Below are positions 1 through 10,448 of a stretch of 64,000 nt of DNA, piece by piece. This stretch comes from Limanda limanda. Its lineage: Eukaryota > Chordata > Actinopteri > Pleuronectiformes > Pleuronectidae. Below the pieces are notes generated by a model. That model saw nothing but the letters and a program-made list of their open reading frames with translations, ran no database searches and was not told the DNA's origin. Each line of letters begins with the position of its first letter. Within the stretch, counting starts at the first letter, position 1. The stretch covers positions 496,001-560,000 of the forward strand of contig NW_026870469.1 of NCBI RefSeq assembly GCF_963576545.1, written 5' to 3'. A program made the translations under genes and the position numbers.

Positions 1-335
1 GGGGTAGAGCCTACTTGCAAGTCTCTCCGACCTTCACAAAAAAAGTTATTCAAGAATATCTCTTTCTCCTATGTGCTTTCATCCCTAACCCTAACCCTAA
101 CCCTTCCGAAAGTCGGAGAAGCTCAAGGATGGTACCGATCGATGCGCGCAACCCCATTTAGTGGGGGTAGAGCCTACTTGCAAGTCTCTCCGACCTTCAC
201 AAAAAAAGTTATTCAAGAATATCTCCTCAGATTTGGGGGAATTTCGTCGGTCGACCTCTTTAGAAGGTCGTACAAGCTCGGGGATGGTACCAATCGATCA
301 GCAGGACCCAAATTAGTCCAGATGCAACCACTTTC

Positions 336-498
336 CAAGTCTCTCCGACCTTCACAAAAAAAGTTATTCAAGAATATCTCTTTCTCCTATGTGCTTTCAT
401 CCCTAACCCTAACCCTAACCCTTCCGAAAGTCGGAGAAGCTCAAGGATGGTACCGATCGATGTGCGCTACCCCATTTAGTGGGGGTAGAGCCTACTTG
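336..498 (+). repeat. Monomer type A (163 bp), example copy
   Basis: Representative A monomer. The left module (336-379) starts CAAGTCTCTCC, includes an A7 run, and is shared with type B. The middle module (380-421) is pyrimidine-rich and ends in the telomeric tract (401-421). The right module (422-498) contains CCGAAAGTCGG, GGTACCGATCGATG, GCGC and a hairpin-forming segment around CCCCATTTAGTGGGG, and ends CCTACTTG. Main variants among copies are TACCCC versus AACCCC after GCGCGC, GATGTGCGC versus GATGCGCGC, and A7 versus AAAAAACG. This copy carries GATGTGCGC and is followed by another A. About 280 copies fill most of the window. Confidence 0.95.
401..421 (-). repeat. Embedded telomeric tract (CCCTAA)3CCC, example
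   Basis: The last 21 bp of the A middle module are three and a half telomere repeats, C-rich on the + strand and TTAGGG-type on the - strand. The - strand has four G3 runs separated by TTA, the minimum for an intramolecular telomeric G-quadruplex, and two overlapping matches to the YTAGGGTTR site known for vertebrate TRF1/TRF2. One such tract sits in each A monomer, about 280 in the window or about 5.9 kb in total, always in the same orientation and module position. Binding and folding are inferred from known telomere sequence behaviour. Confidence 0.93.
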
Positions 499-629
499 CA
501 AGTCTCTCCGACCTTCACAAAAAAAGTTATTCAAGAATATCTCTTTCTCCTATGTGCTTTCATCCCTAACCCTAACCCTAACCCTTCCGAAAGTCGGAGA
601 AGCTCAAGGATGGTACCGATCGATGTGCG

Positions 630-651
630 CTACCCCATTTAGTGGGGGTAG
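630..651 (+). other. Hairpin-capable inverted repeat in the A right module, example
   Basis: CTACCCCA and TGGGGGTAG flank the 5-nt loop TTTAG. They pair over eight base pairs with a single bulged G, and a further GC pair is possible outside after a mismatch. The element recurs in most A monomers; in those with AACCCC instead of TACCCC the outer part of the stem is weakened. It lies about 140 bp upstream of the next A monomer's telomeric tract. No promoter or terminator role can be claimed. Confidence 0.6.
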
Positions 652-824
652 AGCCTACTTGCAAGTCTCTCCGACCTTCACAAAAAAAGTTATTCAAGAA
701 TATCTCTTTCTCCTATGTGCTTTCATCCCTAACCCTAACCCTAACCCTTCCGAAAGTCGGAGAAGCTCAAGGATGGTACTGGTCGATGCGCGCAACCCCA
801 TTTAGTGGGGGTAGAGCCTACTTG

Positions 825-979
825 CAAGTCTCTCCGACCTTCACAAAAAAAGTTATTCAAGAATATCTCCTCAGATTTGGGGGAATTTCGTCGGTCGACC
901 TCTTCCGAAGGTCGTACAAGCTCGGGGATGGTACCAATCGATCCGCAGGACCCAAATTAGTCCAGATGCAACCACTTTC
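825..979 (+). repeat. Monomer type B (155 bp), example copy
   Basis: Representative B monomer. Its first 44 bp (825-868) are the same left module as A. The middle (869-902) is unrelated to A, containing TTTGGGGGAATTTC and GGTCGACC, and has no telomeric tract. The right module (903-979) aligns without gaps to the A right module at about 54 of 77 positions: about 34 of the first 40 match and only about 20 of the last 37. The monomer ends GATGCAACCACTTTC. SalI-type GTCGAC is present in B but not in A. Main alleles are CTTCCGAAGG and CTTTCGAAGG. About 117 copies occur, each flanked by A on both sides. Confidence 0.95.
896..914 (+). other. Hairpin-capable inverted repeat in type B, example
   Basis: CGACCT and AGGTCG flank the 7-nt loop CTTCCGA at the middle/right module boundary of B. 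The stem overlaps the palindrome GGTCGACC. The corresponding A segment has only the shorter CCGA/TCGG pair. The common CTTTCGA allele changes the loop and leaves the stem intact; some copies (for example about 7,808, 11,173, 16,635 and 21,955) read CCGAAAGTCG, which breaks one stem pair. Confidence 0.5.
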
Positions 980-3900
980 CAAGTCTCTCCGACCTTCACA
1001 AAAAAAGTTATTCAAGAATATCTCTTTCTCCTATGTGCTTTCATCCCTAACCCTAACCCTAACCCTTCCGAAAGTCGGAGAAGCTCAAGGATGGTACCGA
1101 TCGATGCGCGCTACCCCATTTAGTGGGGGTAGAGCCTACTTGCAAGTCTCTCCGACCTTCACAAAAAAAGTTATTCAAGAATATCTCTTTCTCCTATGTG
1201 CTTTCATCCCTAACCCTAACCCTAACCCTTCCGAAAGTCGGAGAAGCTCAAGGATGGTACCGATCGATGCGCGCAACCCCATTTAGTGGGGGTAGAGCCT
1301 ACTTGCAAGTCTCTCCGACCTTCACAAAAAACGTTATTCAAGAATATCTCCTCAGATTTGGGGGAATTTCGTCGGTCGACCTCTTCCGAAGGTCGTACAA
1401 GCTCGGGGATGGTACCAATCGATCCGCAAGACCCAAATTAGTCCAGATGCAACCACTTTCCAAGTCTCTCCGACCTTCACAAAAAAAGTTATTCAAGAAT
1501 ATCTCTTTCTCCTATGTGCTTTCATCCCTAACCCTAACCCTAACCCTTCCGAAAGTCGGAGAAGCTCAAGGATGGTACCGATCGATGCGCGCTACCCCAT
1601 TTAGTGGGGGTAGAGCCTACTTGCAAGTCTCTCCGACCTTCACAAAAAACGTTATTCAAGAATATCTCTTTCTCCTATGTGCTTTCATCCCTAACCCTAA
1701 CCCTAACCCTTCCGAAAGTCGGAGAAGCTCAAGGATGGTACCGATCGATGCGCGCTACCCCATTTAGTGGGGGTAGAGCCTACTTGCAAGTCTCTCCGAC
1801 CTTCACAAAAAAAGTTATTCAAGAATATCTCCTCAGATTTGGGGGAATTTCGTCGGTCGACCTCTTCCGAAGGTCGTACAAGCTCGGGGATGGTACCAAT
1901 CGATCCGCAGGACCCAAATTAGTCCAGATGCAACCACTTTCCAAGTCTCTCCGACCTTCACAAAAAAAGTTATTCAAGAATATCTCTTTCTCCTATGTGC
2001 TTTCATCCCTAACCCTAACCCTAACCCTTCCGAAAGTCGGAGAAGCTCAAGGATGGTACCGATCGATGCGCGCTACCCCATTTAGTGGGGGTAGAGCCTA
2101 CTTGCAAGTCTCTCCGACCTTCACAAAAAAAGTTATTCAAGAATATCTCTTTCTCCTATGTGCTTTCATCCCTAACCCTAACCCTAACCCTTCCGAAAGT
2201 CGGAGAAGCTCAAGGATGGTACCGATCGATGCGCGCTACCCCATTTAGTGGGGGTAGAGCCTACTTGCAAGTCTCTCCGACCTTCACAAAAAAAGTTATT
2301 CAAGAATATCTCTTTCTCCTATGTGCTTTCATCCCTAACCCTAACCCTAACCCTTCCGAAAGTCGGAGAAGCTCAAGGATGGTACTGGTCGATGCGCGCA
2401 ACCCCATTTAGTGGGGGTAGAGCCTACTTGCAAGTCTCTCTGACCTTCACAAAAAAAGTTATTCAAGAATATCTCCTCAGATTTGGGGGAATTTCGTCGG
2501 TCGACCTCTTCCGAAGGTCGTACAAGGTCGGGGATGGTACCAATCGATCCGCAGGACCCAAATTAGTCCAGATGCAACCACTTTCCAAGTCTCTCCGACC
2601 TTCACAAAAAAAGTTATTCAAGAATATCTCTTTCTCCTATGTGCTTTCATCCCTAACCCTAACCCTAACCCTTCCGAAAGTCGGAGAAGCTCAAGGATGG
2701 TACCGATCGATGCGCGCTACCCCATTTAGTGGGGGTAGAGCCTACTTGCAAGTCTCTCGGACCTTCACAAAAAAAGTTATTCAAGAATATCTCTTTCTCC
2801 TATGTGCTTTCATCCCTAACCCTAACCCTAACCCTTCCGAAAGTCGGAGAAGCTCAAGGATGGTACCGATCGATGCGCGCTACCCCATTTAGTGGGGGTA
2901 GAGCCTACTTGCAAGTCTCTCCGACCTTCACAAAAAAAGTTATTCAAGAATATCTCCTCAGATTTGGGGGAATTTCGTCGGTCGACCTCTTCCGAAGGTC
3001 GTACAAGCTCGGGGATGGTACCAATCGATCCGCAGGACCCAAATTAGTCCAGATGCAACCACTTTCCAAGTCTCTCCGACCTTCACAAAAAAAGTTATTC
3101 AAGAATATCTCTTTCTCCTATGTGCTTTCATCCCTAACCCTAACCCTAACCCTTCCGAAAGTCGGAGAAGCTCAAAGATGGTACCGATCGATGCGCGCTA
3201 CCCCATTTAGTGGGGGTAGAGCCTACTTGCAAGTCTCTCCGACCTTCACAAAAAAAGTTATTCAAGAATATCTCTTTCTCCTATGTGCTTTCATCCCTAA
3301 CCCTAACCCTAACCCTTCCGAAAGTCGGAGAAGCTCAAGGATGGTACCGATCGATGCGCGCAACCCCATTTAGTGGGGGTAGAGCCTACTTGCAAGTCTC
3401 TCCGACCTTCACAAAAAACGTTATTCAAGAATATCTCCTCAGATTTGGGGGAATTTCGTCGGTCGACCTCTTCCGAAGGTCGTACAAGCTCGGGGATGGT
3501 ACCAATCGATCCGCAGGACCCAAATTAGTCCAGATGCAACCACTTTCCAAGTCTCTCCGACCTTCACAAAAAAAGTTATTCAAGAATATCTCTTTCTCCT
3601 ATGTGCTTTCATCCCTAACCCTAACCCTAACCCTTCCGAAAGTCGGAGAAGCTCAAGGATGGTACCGATCGATGCGCGCTACCCCATTTAGTGGGGGTAG
3701 AGCCTACTTGCAAGTCTCTCCGACCTTCACAAAAAACGTTATTCAAGAATATCTCTTTCTCCTATGTGCTTTCATCCCTAACCCTAACCCTAACCCTTCC
3801 GAAAGTCGGAGAAGCTCAAGGATGGTACCGATCGATGTGCGCTACCCCATTTAGTGGGGGTAGAGCCTACTTGCAAGTCTCTCCGACCTTCACAAAAAAA

Positions 3901-5797
3901 GTTATTCAAGAATATCTCCTCAGATTTGGGGGAATTTCGTCGGTCGACCTCTTCCGAAGGTCGTACAAGCTCGGGGATGGTACCAATCGATCCGCAGGAC
4001 CCAAATTAGTCCAGATGCAACCACTTTCCAAGTCTCTCCGACCTTCACAAAAAAAGTTATTCAAGAATATCTCTTTCTCCTATGTGCTTTCATCCCTAAC
4101 CCTAACCCTAACCCTTCCGAAAGTCGGAGAAGCTCAAGGATGGTACCGATCGATGCGCGCTACCCCATTTAGTGGGGGTAGAGCCTACTTGCAAGTCTCT
4201 CCGACCTTCACAAAAAACGTTATTCAAGAATATCTCTTTCTCCTATGTGCTTTCATCCCTAACCCTAACCCTAACCCTTCCGAAAGTCGGAGAAGCTCAA
4301 GGATGGTACCGATCGATGTGCGCTACCCCATTTAGTGGGGGTAGAGCCTACTTGCAAGTCTCTCCGACCTTCACAAAAAAAGTTATTCAAGAATATCTCC
4401 TCAGATTTGGGGGAATTTCGTCGGTCGACCTCTTCCGAAGGTCGTACAAGCTCGGGGATGGTACCAATCGATCCGCAGGACCCAAATTAGTCCAGATGCA
4501 ACCACTTTCCAAGTCTCTCCGACCTTCACAAAAAAAGTTATTCAAGAATATCTCTTTCTCCTATGTGCTTTCATCCCTAACCCTAACCCTAACCCTTCCG
4601 AAAGTCGGAGAAGCTCAAGGATGGTACCGATCGATGCGCGCTACCCCATTTAGTGGGGGTAGAGCCTACTGGCAAGTCTCTCCGACCTTCACAAAAAAAG
4701 TTATTCAAGAATATCTCTTTCTCCTATGTGCTTTCATCCCTAACCCTAACCCTAACCCTTCCGAAAGTCGGAGAAGCTCAAGGATGGTACCGATCGATGC
4801 GCGCAACCCCATTTAGTGGGGGTAGAGCCTACTTGCAAGTCTCTCCGACCTTCACAAAAAAAGTTATTCAAGAATATCTCTTTCTCCTATGTGCTTTCAT
4901 CCCTAACCCTAACCCTAACCCTTCCGAAAGTCGGAGAAGCTCAAGGATGGTACCGATCGATGCGCGCTACCCCATTTAGTGGGGGTAAAGCCTACTTGCA
5001 AGTCTCTCCGACCTTCACAAAAAAAGTTATTCAAGAATATCTCTTTCTCCTATGTGCTTTCATCCCTAACCCTAACCCTAACCCTTCCGAAAGTCGGAGA
5101 AGCTCAAGGATGGTACCGATCGATGCGCGCAACCCCATTTAGTGGGGGTAGAGCCTACTTGCAAGTCTCTCCGACCTTCACAAAAAATGTTATTCAAGAA
5201 TATCTCCTCAGATTTGGGGGAATTTCGTCGGTCGACCTCTTCCGAAGGTCGTACAAGCTCGGGGATGGTACCAATCGATCCGCAGGACCCAAATTAGTCC
5301 AGATGCAACCACTTTCCAAGTCTCTCCGACCTTCACAAAAAAAGTTATTCAAGAATATCTCTTTCTCCTATGTGCTTTCATCCCTAACCCTAACCCTAAC
5401 CCTTCCGAAAGTCGGAGAAGCTCAAGGATGGTACCGATCGATGCGCGCTACCCCATTTAGTGGGGGTAGAGCCTACTTGCAAGTCTCTCCGACCTTCACA
5501 AAAAAAGTTATTCAAGAATATCTCTTTCTCCTATGTGCTTTCATCCCTAACCCTAACCCTAACCCTTCCGAAAGTCGGAGAAGCTCAAGGATGGTACCGA
5601 TCGATGCGCGCAACCCCATTTAGTGGGGGTAGAGCCTACTTGCAAGTCTCTCCGACCTTCACAAAAAAAGTTATTCAAGAATATCTCCTCAGATTTGGGG
5701 GAATTTCGTCGGTCGACCTCTTTCGAAGGTCGTACAAGCTCGGGGATGGTACCAATCGATCCGCAGGTCCCAAATTAGTCCAGATGCAACCACTTTC

Positions 5798-5954
5798 CAA
5801 GTCTCTCCGACCTTCACAAAAAAAGTTATTCAAGAATATCTCTTTCTCCTATGTGCTTTCATCCCTAACCCTAACCCTTCCGAAAGTCGGAGAAGCTCAA
5901 GGATGGTACCGATCGATGCGCGCTACCCCATTTAGTGGGGGTAGAGCCTACTTG
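5798..5954 (+). repeat. A monomer with contracted telomeric tract (157 bp)
   Basis: The tract at 5,863-5,877 is (CCCTAA)2CCC, one hexamer shorter than usual, leaving three C3/G3 runs and removing the four-run G-quadruplex signature. The rest of the monomer is normal. Confidence 0.93.
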
Positions 5955-7079
5955 CAAGTCTCTCCGACCTTCACAAAAAAAGTTATTCAAGAATATCTCT
6001 TTCTCCTATGTGCTTTCATCCCTAACCCTAACCCTAACCCTTCCGAAAGTCGGAGAAGCTCAAGGATGGTACCGATCGATGCGCGCAACCCCATTTAGTG
6101 GGGGTAGAGCCTACTTGCAAGTCTCTCCGACCTTCACAAAAAATGTTATTCAAGAATATCTCCTCAGATTTGGGGGAATTTCGTCGGTCGACCTCTTCCG
6201 AAGGTCGTACAAGCTCGGGGATGGTACCAATCGATCCGCAGGACCCAAATTAGTCCAGATGCAACCACTTTCCAAGTCTCTCCGACCTTCACAAAAAAAG
6301 TTATTCAAGAATATCTCTTTCTCCTATGTGCTTTCATCCCTAACCCTAACCCTAACCCTTCCGAAAGTCGGAGAAGCTCAAGGATGGTACCGATCGATGC
6401 GCGCTACCCCATTTAGTGGGGGTAGAGCCTACTTGCAAGTCTCTCCGACCTTCACAAAAAAAGTTATTCAAGATTATCTCTTTCTCCTATGTGCTTTCAT
6501 CCCTAACCCTAACCCTAACCCTTCCGAAAGTCGGAGAAGCTCAAGGATGGTACCGATCGATGCGCGCAACCCCATTTAGTGGGGGTAGAGCCTACTTGCA
6601 AGTCTCTCCGACCTTCACAAAAAAAGTTATTCAAGAATATCTCCTCAGATTTGGGGGAATTTCGTCGGTCGACCTCTTTCGAAGGTCGTACAAGCTCGGG
6701 GATGGTACCAATCGATCCGCAGGACCCAAATTAGTCCAGATGCAACCACTTTCCAAGTCTCTCCGACCTTCACAAAAAAAGTTATTCAAGAATATCTCTT
6801 TCTCCTATGTGCTTTCATCCCTAACCCTAACCCTAACCCTTCCGAAAGTCGGAGAAGCTCAAGGATGGTACCGATCGATGCGCGCTACCCCATTTAGTGG
6901 GGGTAGAGCCTACTTGCAAGTCTCTCCGACCTTCACAAAAAAAGTTATTCAAGAATATCTCTTTCTCCTATGTGCTTTCATCCCTAACCCTAACCCTAAC
7001 CCTTCCGAAAGTCGGAGAAGCTCAAGGATGGTACCGATCGATGCGCGCTACCCCATTTAGTGGGGGTAGAGCCTACTTG

Positions 7080-10000
7080 CAAGTCTCTCCGACCTTCACA
7101 AAAAAAGTTATTCAAGAATATCTCTTTCTCCTATGTGCTTTCATCCCTAACCCTAACCCTAACCCTTCCGAAAGTCGGAGAAGCTCAAGGATGGTACTGG
7201 TCGATGCGCGCAACCCCATTTAGTGGGGGTAGAGCCTACTTGCAAGTCTCTCCGACCTTCACAAAAAAAGTTATTCAAGAATATCTCCTCAGATTTGGGG
7301 GAATTTCGTCGGTCGACCTCTTCCGAAGGTCGTACAAGCTTGGGGATGGTACCAATCGATCCGCAGGACCCAAATTAGTCCAGATGCAACCACTTTCCAA
7401 GTCTCTCCGACCTTCACAAAAAAAGTTATTCAAGAATATCTCTTTCTCCTATGTGCTTTCATCCCTAACCCTAACCCTAACCCTTCCGAAAGTCGGAGAA
7501 GCTCAAGGATGGTACCGATCGATGCGCGCTACCACATTTAGTGGGGGTAGAGCCTACTTGCAAGTCTCTCGGACCTTCACAAAAAAAGTTATTCAAGAAT
7601 ATCTCTTTCTCCTATGTGCTTTCATCCCTAACCCTAACCCTAACCCTTCCGAAAGTCGGAGAAGCTCAAGGATGGTACCGATCGATGCGCGCTACCCCAT
7701 TTAGTGGGGGTAGAGCCTACTTGCAAGTCTCTCCGACCTTCACAAAAAAAGTTATTCAAGAATATCTCCTCAGATTTGGGGGAATTTCGTCGGTCGACCT
7801 CTTCCGAAAGTCGTACAAGCTCGGGGATGGTACCAATCGATCCGCAGGACCCAAATTAGTCCAGATGCAACCACTTTCCAAGTCTCTCCGACCTTCACAA
7901 AAAAAGTTATTCAAGAATATCTCTTTCTCCTATGTGCTTTCATCCCTAACCCTAACCCTAACCCTTCCGAAAGTCGGAGAAGCTCAAGGATGGTACCGAT
8001 CGATGCGCGCTACCCCATTTAGTGGGGGTAGAGCCTACTTGCAAGTCTCTCCGACCTTCACAAAAAACGTTATTCAAGAATATCTCTTTCTCCTATGTGC
8101 TTTCATCCCTAACCCTAACCCTAACCCTTCCGAAAGTCGGAGAAGCTCAAGGATGGTACCGATCGATGCGCGCTACCCCATTTAGTGGGGGTAGAGCCTA
8201 CTTGCAAGTCTCTCCGACCTTCACAAAAAAAGTTATTCAAGAATATCTCCTCAGATTTGGGGGAATTTCGTCGGTCGACCTCTTCCGAAGGTCGTACAAG
8301 CTCGGGGATGGTACCAATCGATCCGCAGGACCCAAATTAGTCCAGATGCAACCACTTTCCAAGTCTCTCCGACCTTCACAAAAAAAGTTATTCAAGAATA
8401 TCTCTTTCTCCTATGTGCTTTCATCCCTAACCCTAACCCTAACCCTTCCGAAAGTCGGAGAAGCTCAAGGATGGTACCGATCGATGCGCGCTACCCCATT
8501 TAGTGGGGGTAGAGCCTACTTGCAAGTCTCTCCGACCTTCACAAAAAAAGTTATTCAAGAATATCTCTTTCTCCTATGTGCTTTCATCCCTAACCCTAAC
8601 CCTTCCGAAAGTCGGAGAAGCTCAAGGATGGTACCGATCGATGCGCGCTACCCCATTTAGTGGGGGTAGAGCCTACTTGCAAGTCTCTCCGACCTTCACA
8701 AAAAAAGTTATTCAAGAATATCTCTTTCTCCTATGTGCTTTCATCCCTAACCCTAACCCTAACCCTTCCGAAAGTCGGAGAAGCTCAAGGATGGTACCGA
8801 TCGATGCGCGCTACCCCATTTAGTGGGGGTAGAGCCTACTTGCAAGTCTCTCCGACCTTCACAAAAAAAGTTATTCAAGAATATCTCTTTCTCCTATGTG
8901 CTTTCATCCCTAACCCTAACCCTAACCCTTCCGAAAGTCGGAGAAGCTCAAGGATGGTACCGATCGATGCGCGCAACCCCATTTAGTGGGGGTAGAGCCT
9001 ACTTGCAAGTCTCTCCGACCTTCACAAAAAAAGTTATTCAAGAATATCTCCTCAGATTTGGGGGAATTTCGTCGGTCGACCTCTTTCGAAGGTCGTACAA
9101 GCTCGGGGATGGTACCAATCGATCCGCAGGACCCAAATTAGTCCAGATGCAACCACTTTCCAAGTCTCTCCGACCTTCACAAAAAAAGTTATTCAAGAAT
9201 ATCTCTTTCTCCTATGTGCTTTCATCCCTAACCCTAACCCTAACCCTTCCGAAAGTCGGAGAAGCTCAAGGATGGTACCGATCGATGCGCGCTACCCCAT
9301 TTAGTGGGGGTAGAGCCTACTTGCAAGTCTCTCCGACCTTCACAAAAAAAGTTATTCAAGAATATCTCTTTCTCCTATGTGCTTTCATCCCTAACCCTAA
9401 CCCTAACCCTTCCGAAAGTCGGAGAAGCTCAAGGATGGTACCGATCGATGCGCGCAACCCCATTTAGTGGGGGTAGAGCCTACTTGCAAGTCTCTCCGAC
9501 CTTCACAAAAAACGTTATTCAAGAATATCTCCTCAGATTTGGGGGAATTTCGTCGGTCGACCTCTTCCGAAGGTCGTACAAGCTCGGGGATGGTACCAAT
9601 CGATCCGCAGGACCCAAATTAGTCCAGATGCAACCACTTTCCAAGTCTCTCCGACCTTCACAAAAAAAGTTATTCAAGAATATCTCTTTCTCCTATGTGC
9701 TTTCATCCCTAACCCTAACCCTAACCCTTCCGAAAGTCGGAGAAGCTCAAGGATGGTACCGATCGATGCGCGCTACCCCATTTAGTGGGGGTAGAGCCTA
9801 CTTGCAAGTCTCTCCGACCTTCACAAAAAACGTTATTCAAGAATATCTCTTTCTCCTATGTGCTTTCATCCCTAACCCTAACCCTAACCCTTCCGAAAGT
9901 CGGAGAAGCTCAAGGATGGTACCGATCGATGTGCACTACCCCATTTAGTGGGGGTAGAGCCTACTTGCAAGTCTCTCCGACCTTCACAAAAAAAGTTATT

Positions 10001-10285
10001 CAAGAATATCTCCTCAGATTTGGGGGAATTTCGTCGGTCGACCTCTTCCGAAGGTCGTACAAGCTCGGGGATGGTACCAATCGATCCGCAGGACCCAAAT
10101 TAGTCCAGATGCAACCACTTTCCAAGTCTCTCCGACCTTCACAAAAAAAGTTATTCAAGAATATCTCTTTCTCCTATGTGCTTTCATCCCTAACCCTAAC
10201 CCTAACCCTTCCGAAAGTCGGAGAAGCTCAAGGATGGTACCGATCGATGCGCGCTACCCCATTTAGTGGGGGTAGAGCCTACTTG
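7080..10285 (+). repeat. Domain I superblock, copy 1 (3,206 bp)
   Basis: Starts at the A monomer carrying GGTACTGGTC. In order it shows an AAGCTTGGGG B variant, ACCACATTTA, CTCTCGGACC, a CCGAAAGTCG B variant, AAAAAACGTT copies and GATGTGCAC. The same marker order appears in copies at 10,449 and 15,910. This copy contains a 6 bp contraction in a telomeric tract (monomer 8,523-8,679), which explains its 6 bp difference from copy 3. Confidence 0.8.
8523..8679 (+). repeat. A monomer with contracted telomeric tract (157 bp)
   Basis: Second and only other contracted tract found, at 8,588-8,602, again minus exactly one hexamer. Equivalent monomers in superblock copies 2 and 3 are full length, so this loss happened after the superblock was duplicated, or was repaired in the other copies. 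Confidence 0.92.
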
Positions 10286-10448
10286 CAAGTCTCTCCGACC
10301 TTCACAAAAAAAGTTATTCAAGAATATCTCTTTCTCCTATGTGCTTTCATCCCTAACCCTAACCCTAACCCTTCCGAAAGTCGGAGAAGCTCAAGGATGG
10401 TACCGATCTATGCGCGCTACCCCATTTAGTGGGGGTAGAGCCTACTTG

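Larger units (their letters stand above)
825..1305 (+). repeat. Higher-order repeat B-A-A (481 bp), example copy
   Basis: The dominant larger period is 481 bp: B (825-979), A (980-1142), A (1143-1305). The two A positions carry different marker alleles. The A directly after B usually has GCGCTACCCC; the A directly before the next B usually has GCGCAACCCC, as here at about 1,273. Position-specific alleles show that the trimer, not the single monomer, is often the unit being copied. The same trimer occurs throughout the window, interspersed with 318, 644, 807 and 970 bp versions. Confidence 0.9.

Noticed and set aside
401..421. True chromosome-end telomere
   Set aside because: Each tract is only 21 bp and is embedded in a monomer; there is no long uninterrupted CCCTAA array at either window edge.
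869..914. CENP-B box-like site in B (TTTCGTCGGTCGACC or TTTCGAAGGTCG)
   Set aside because: Compared with the known pattern NTTCGNNNNANNCGGGN, the required A and CGGG positions do not match in either placement.
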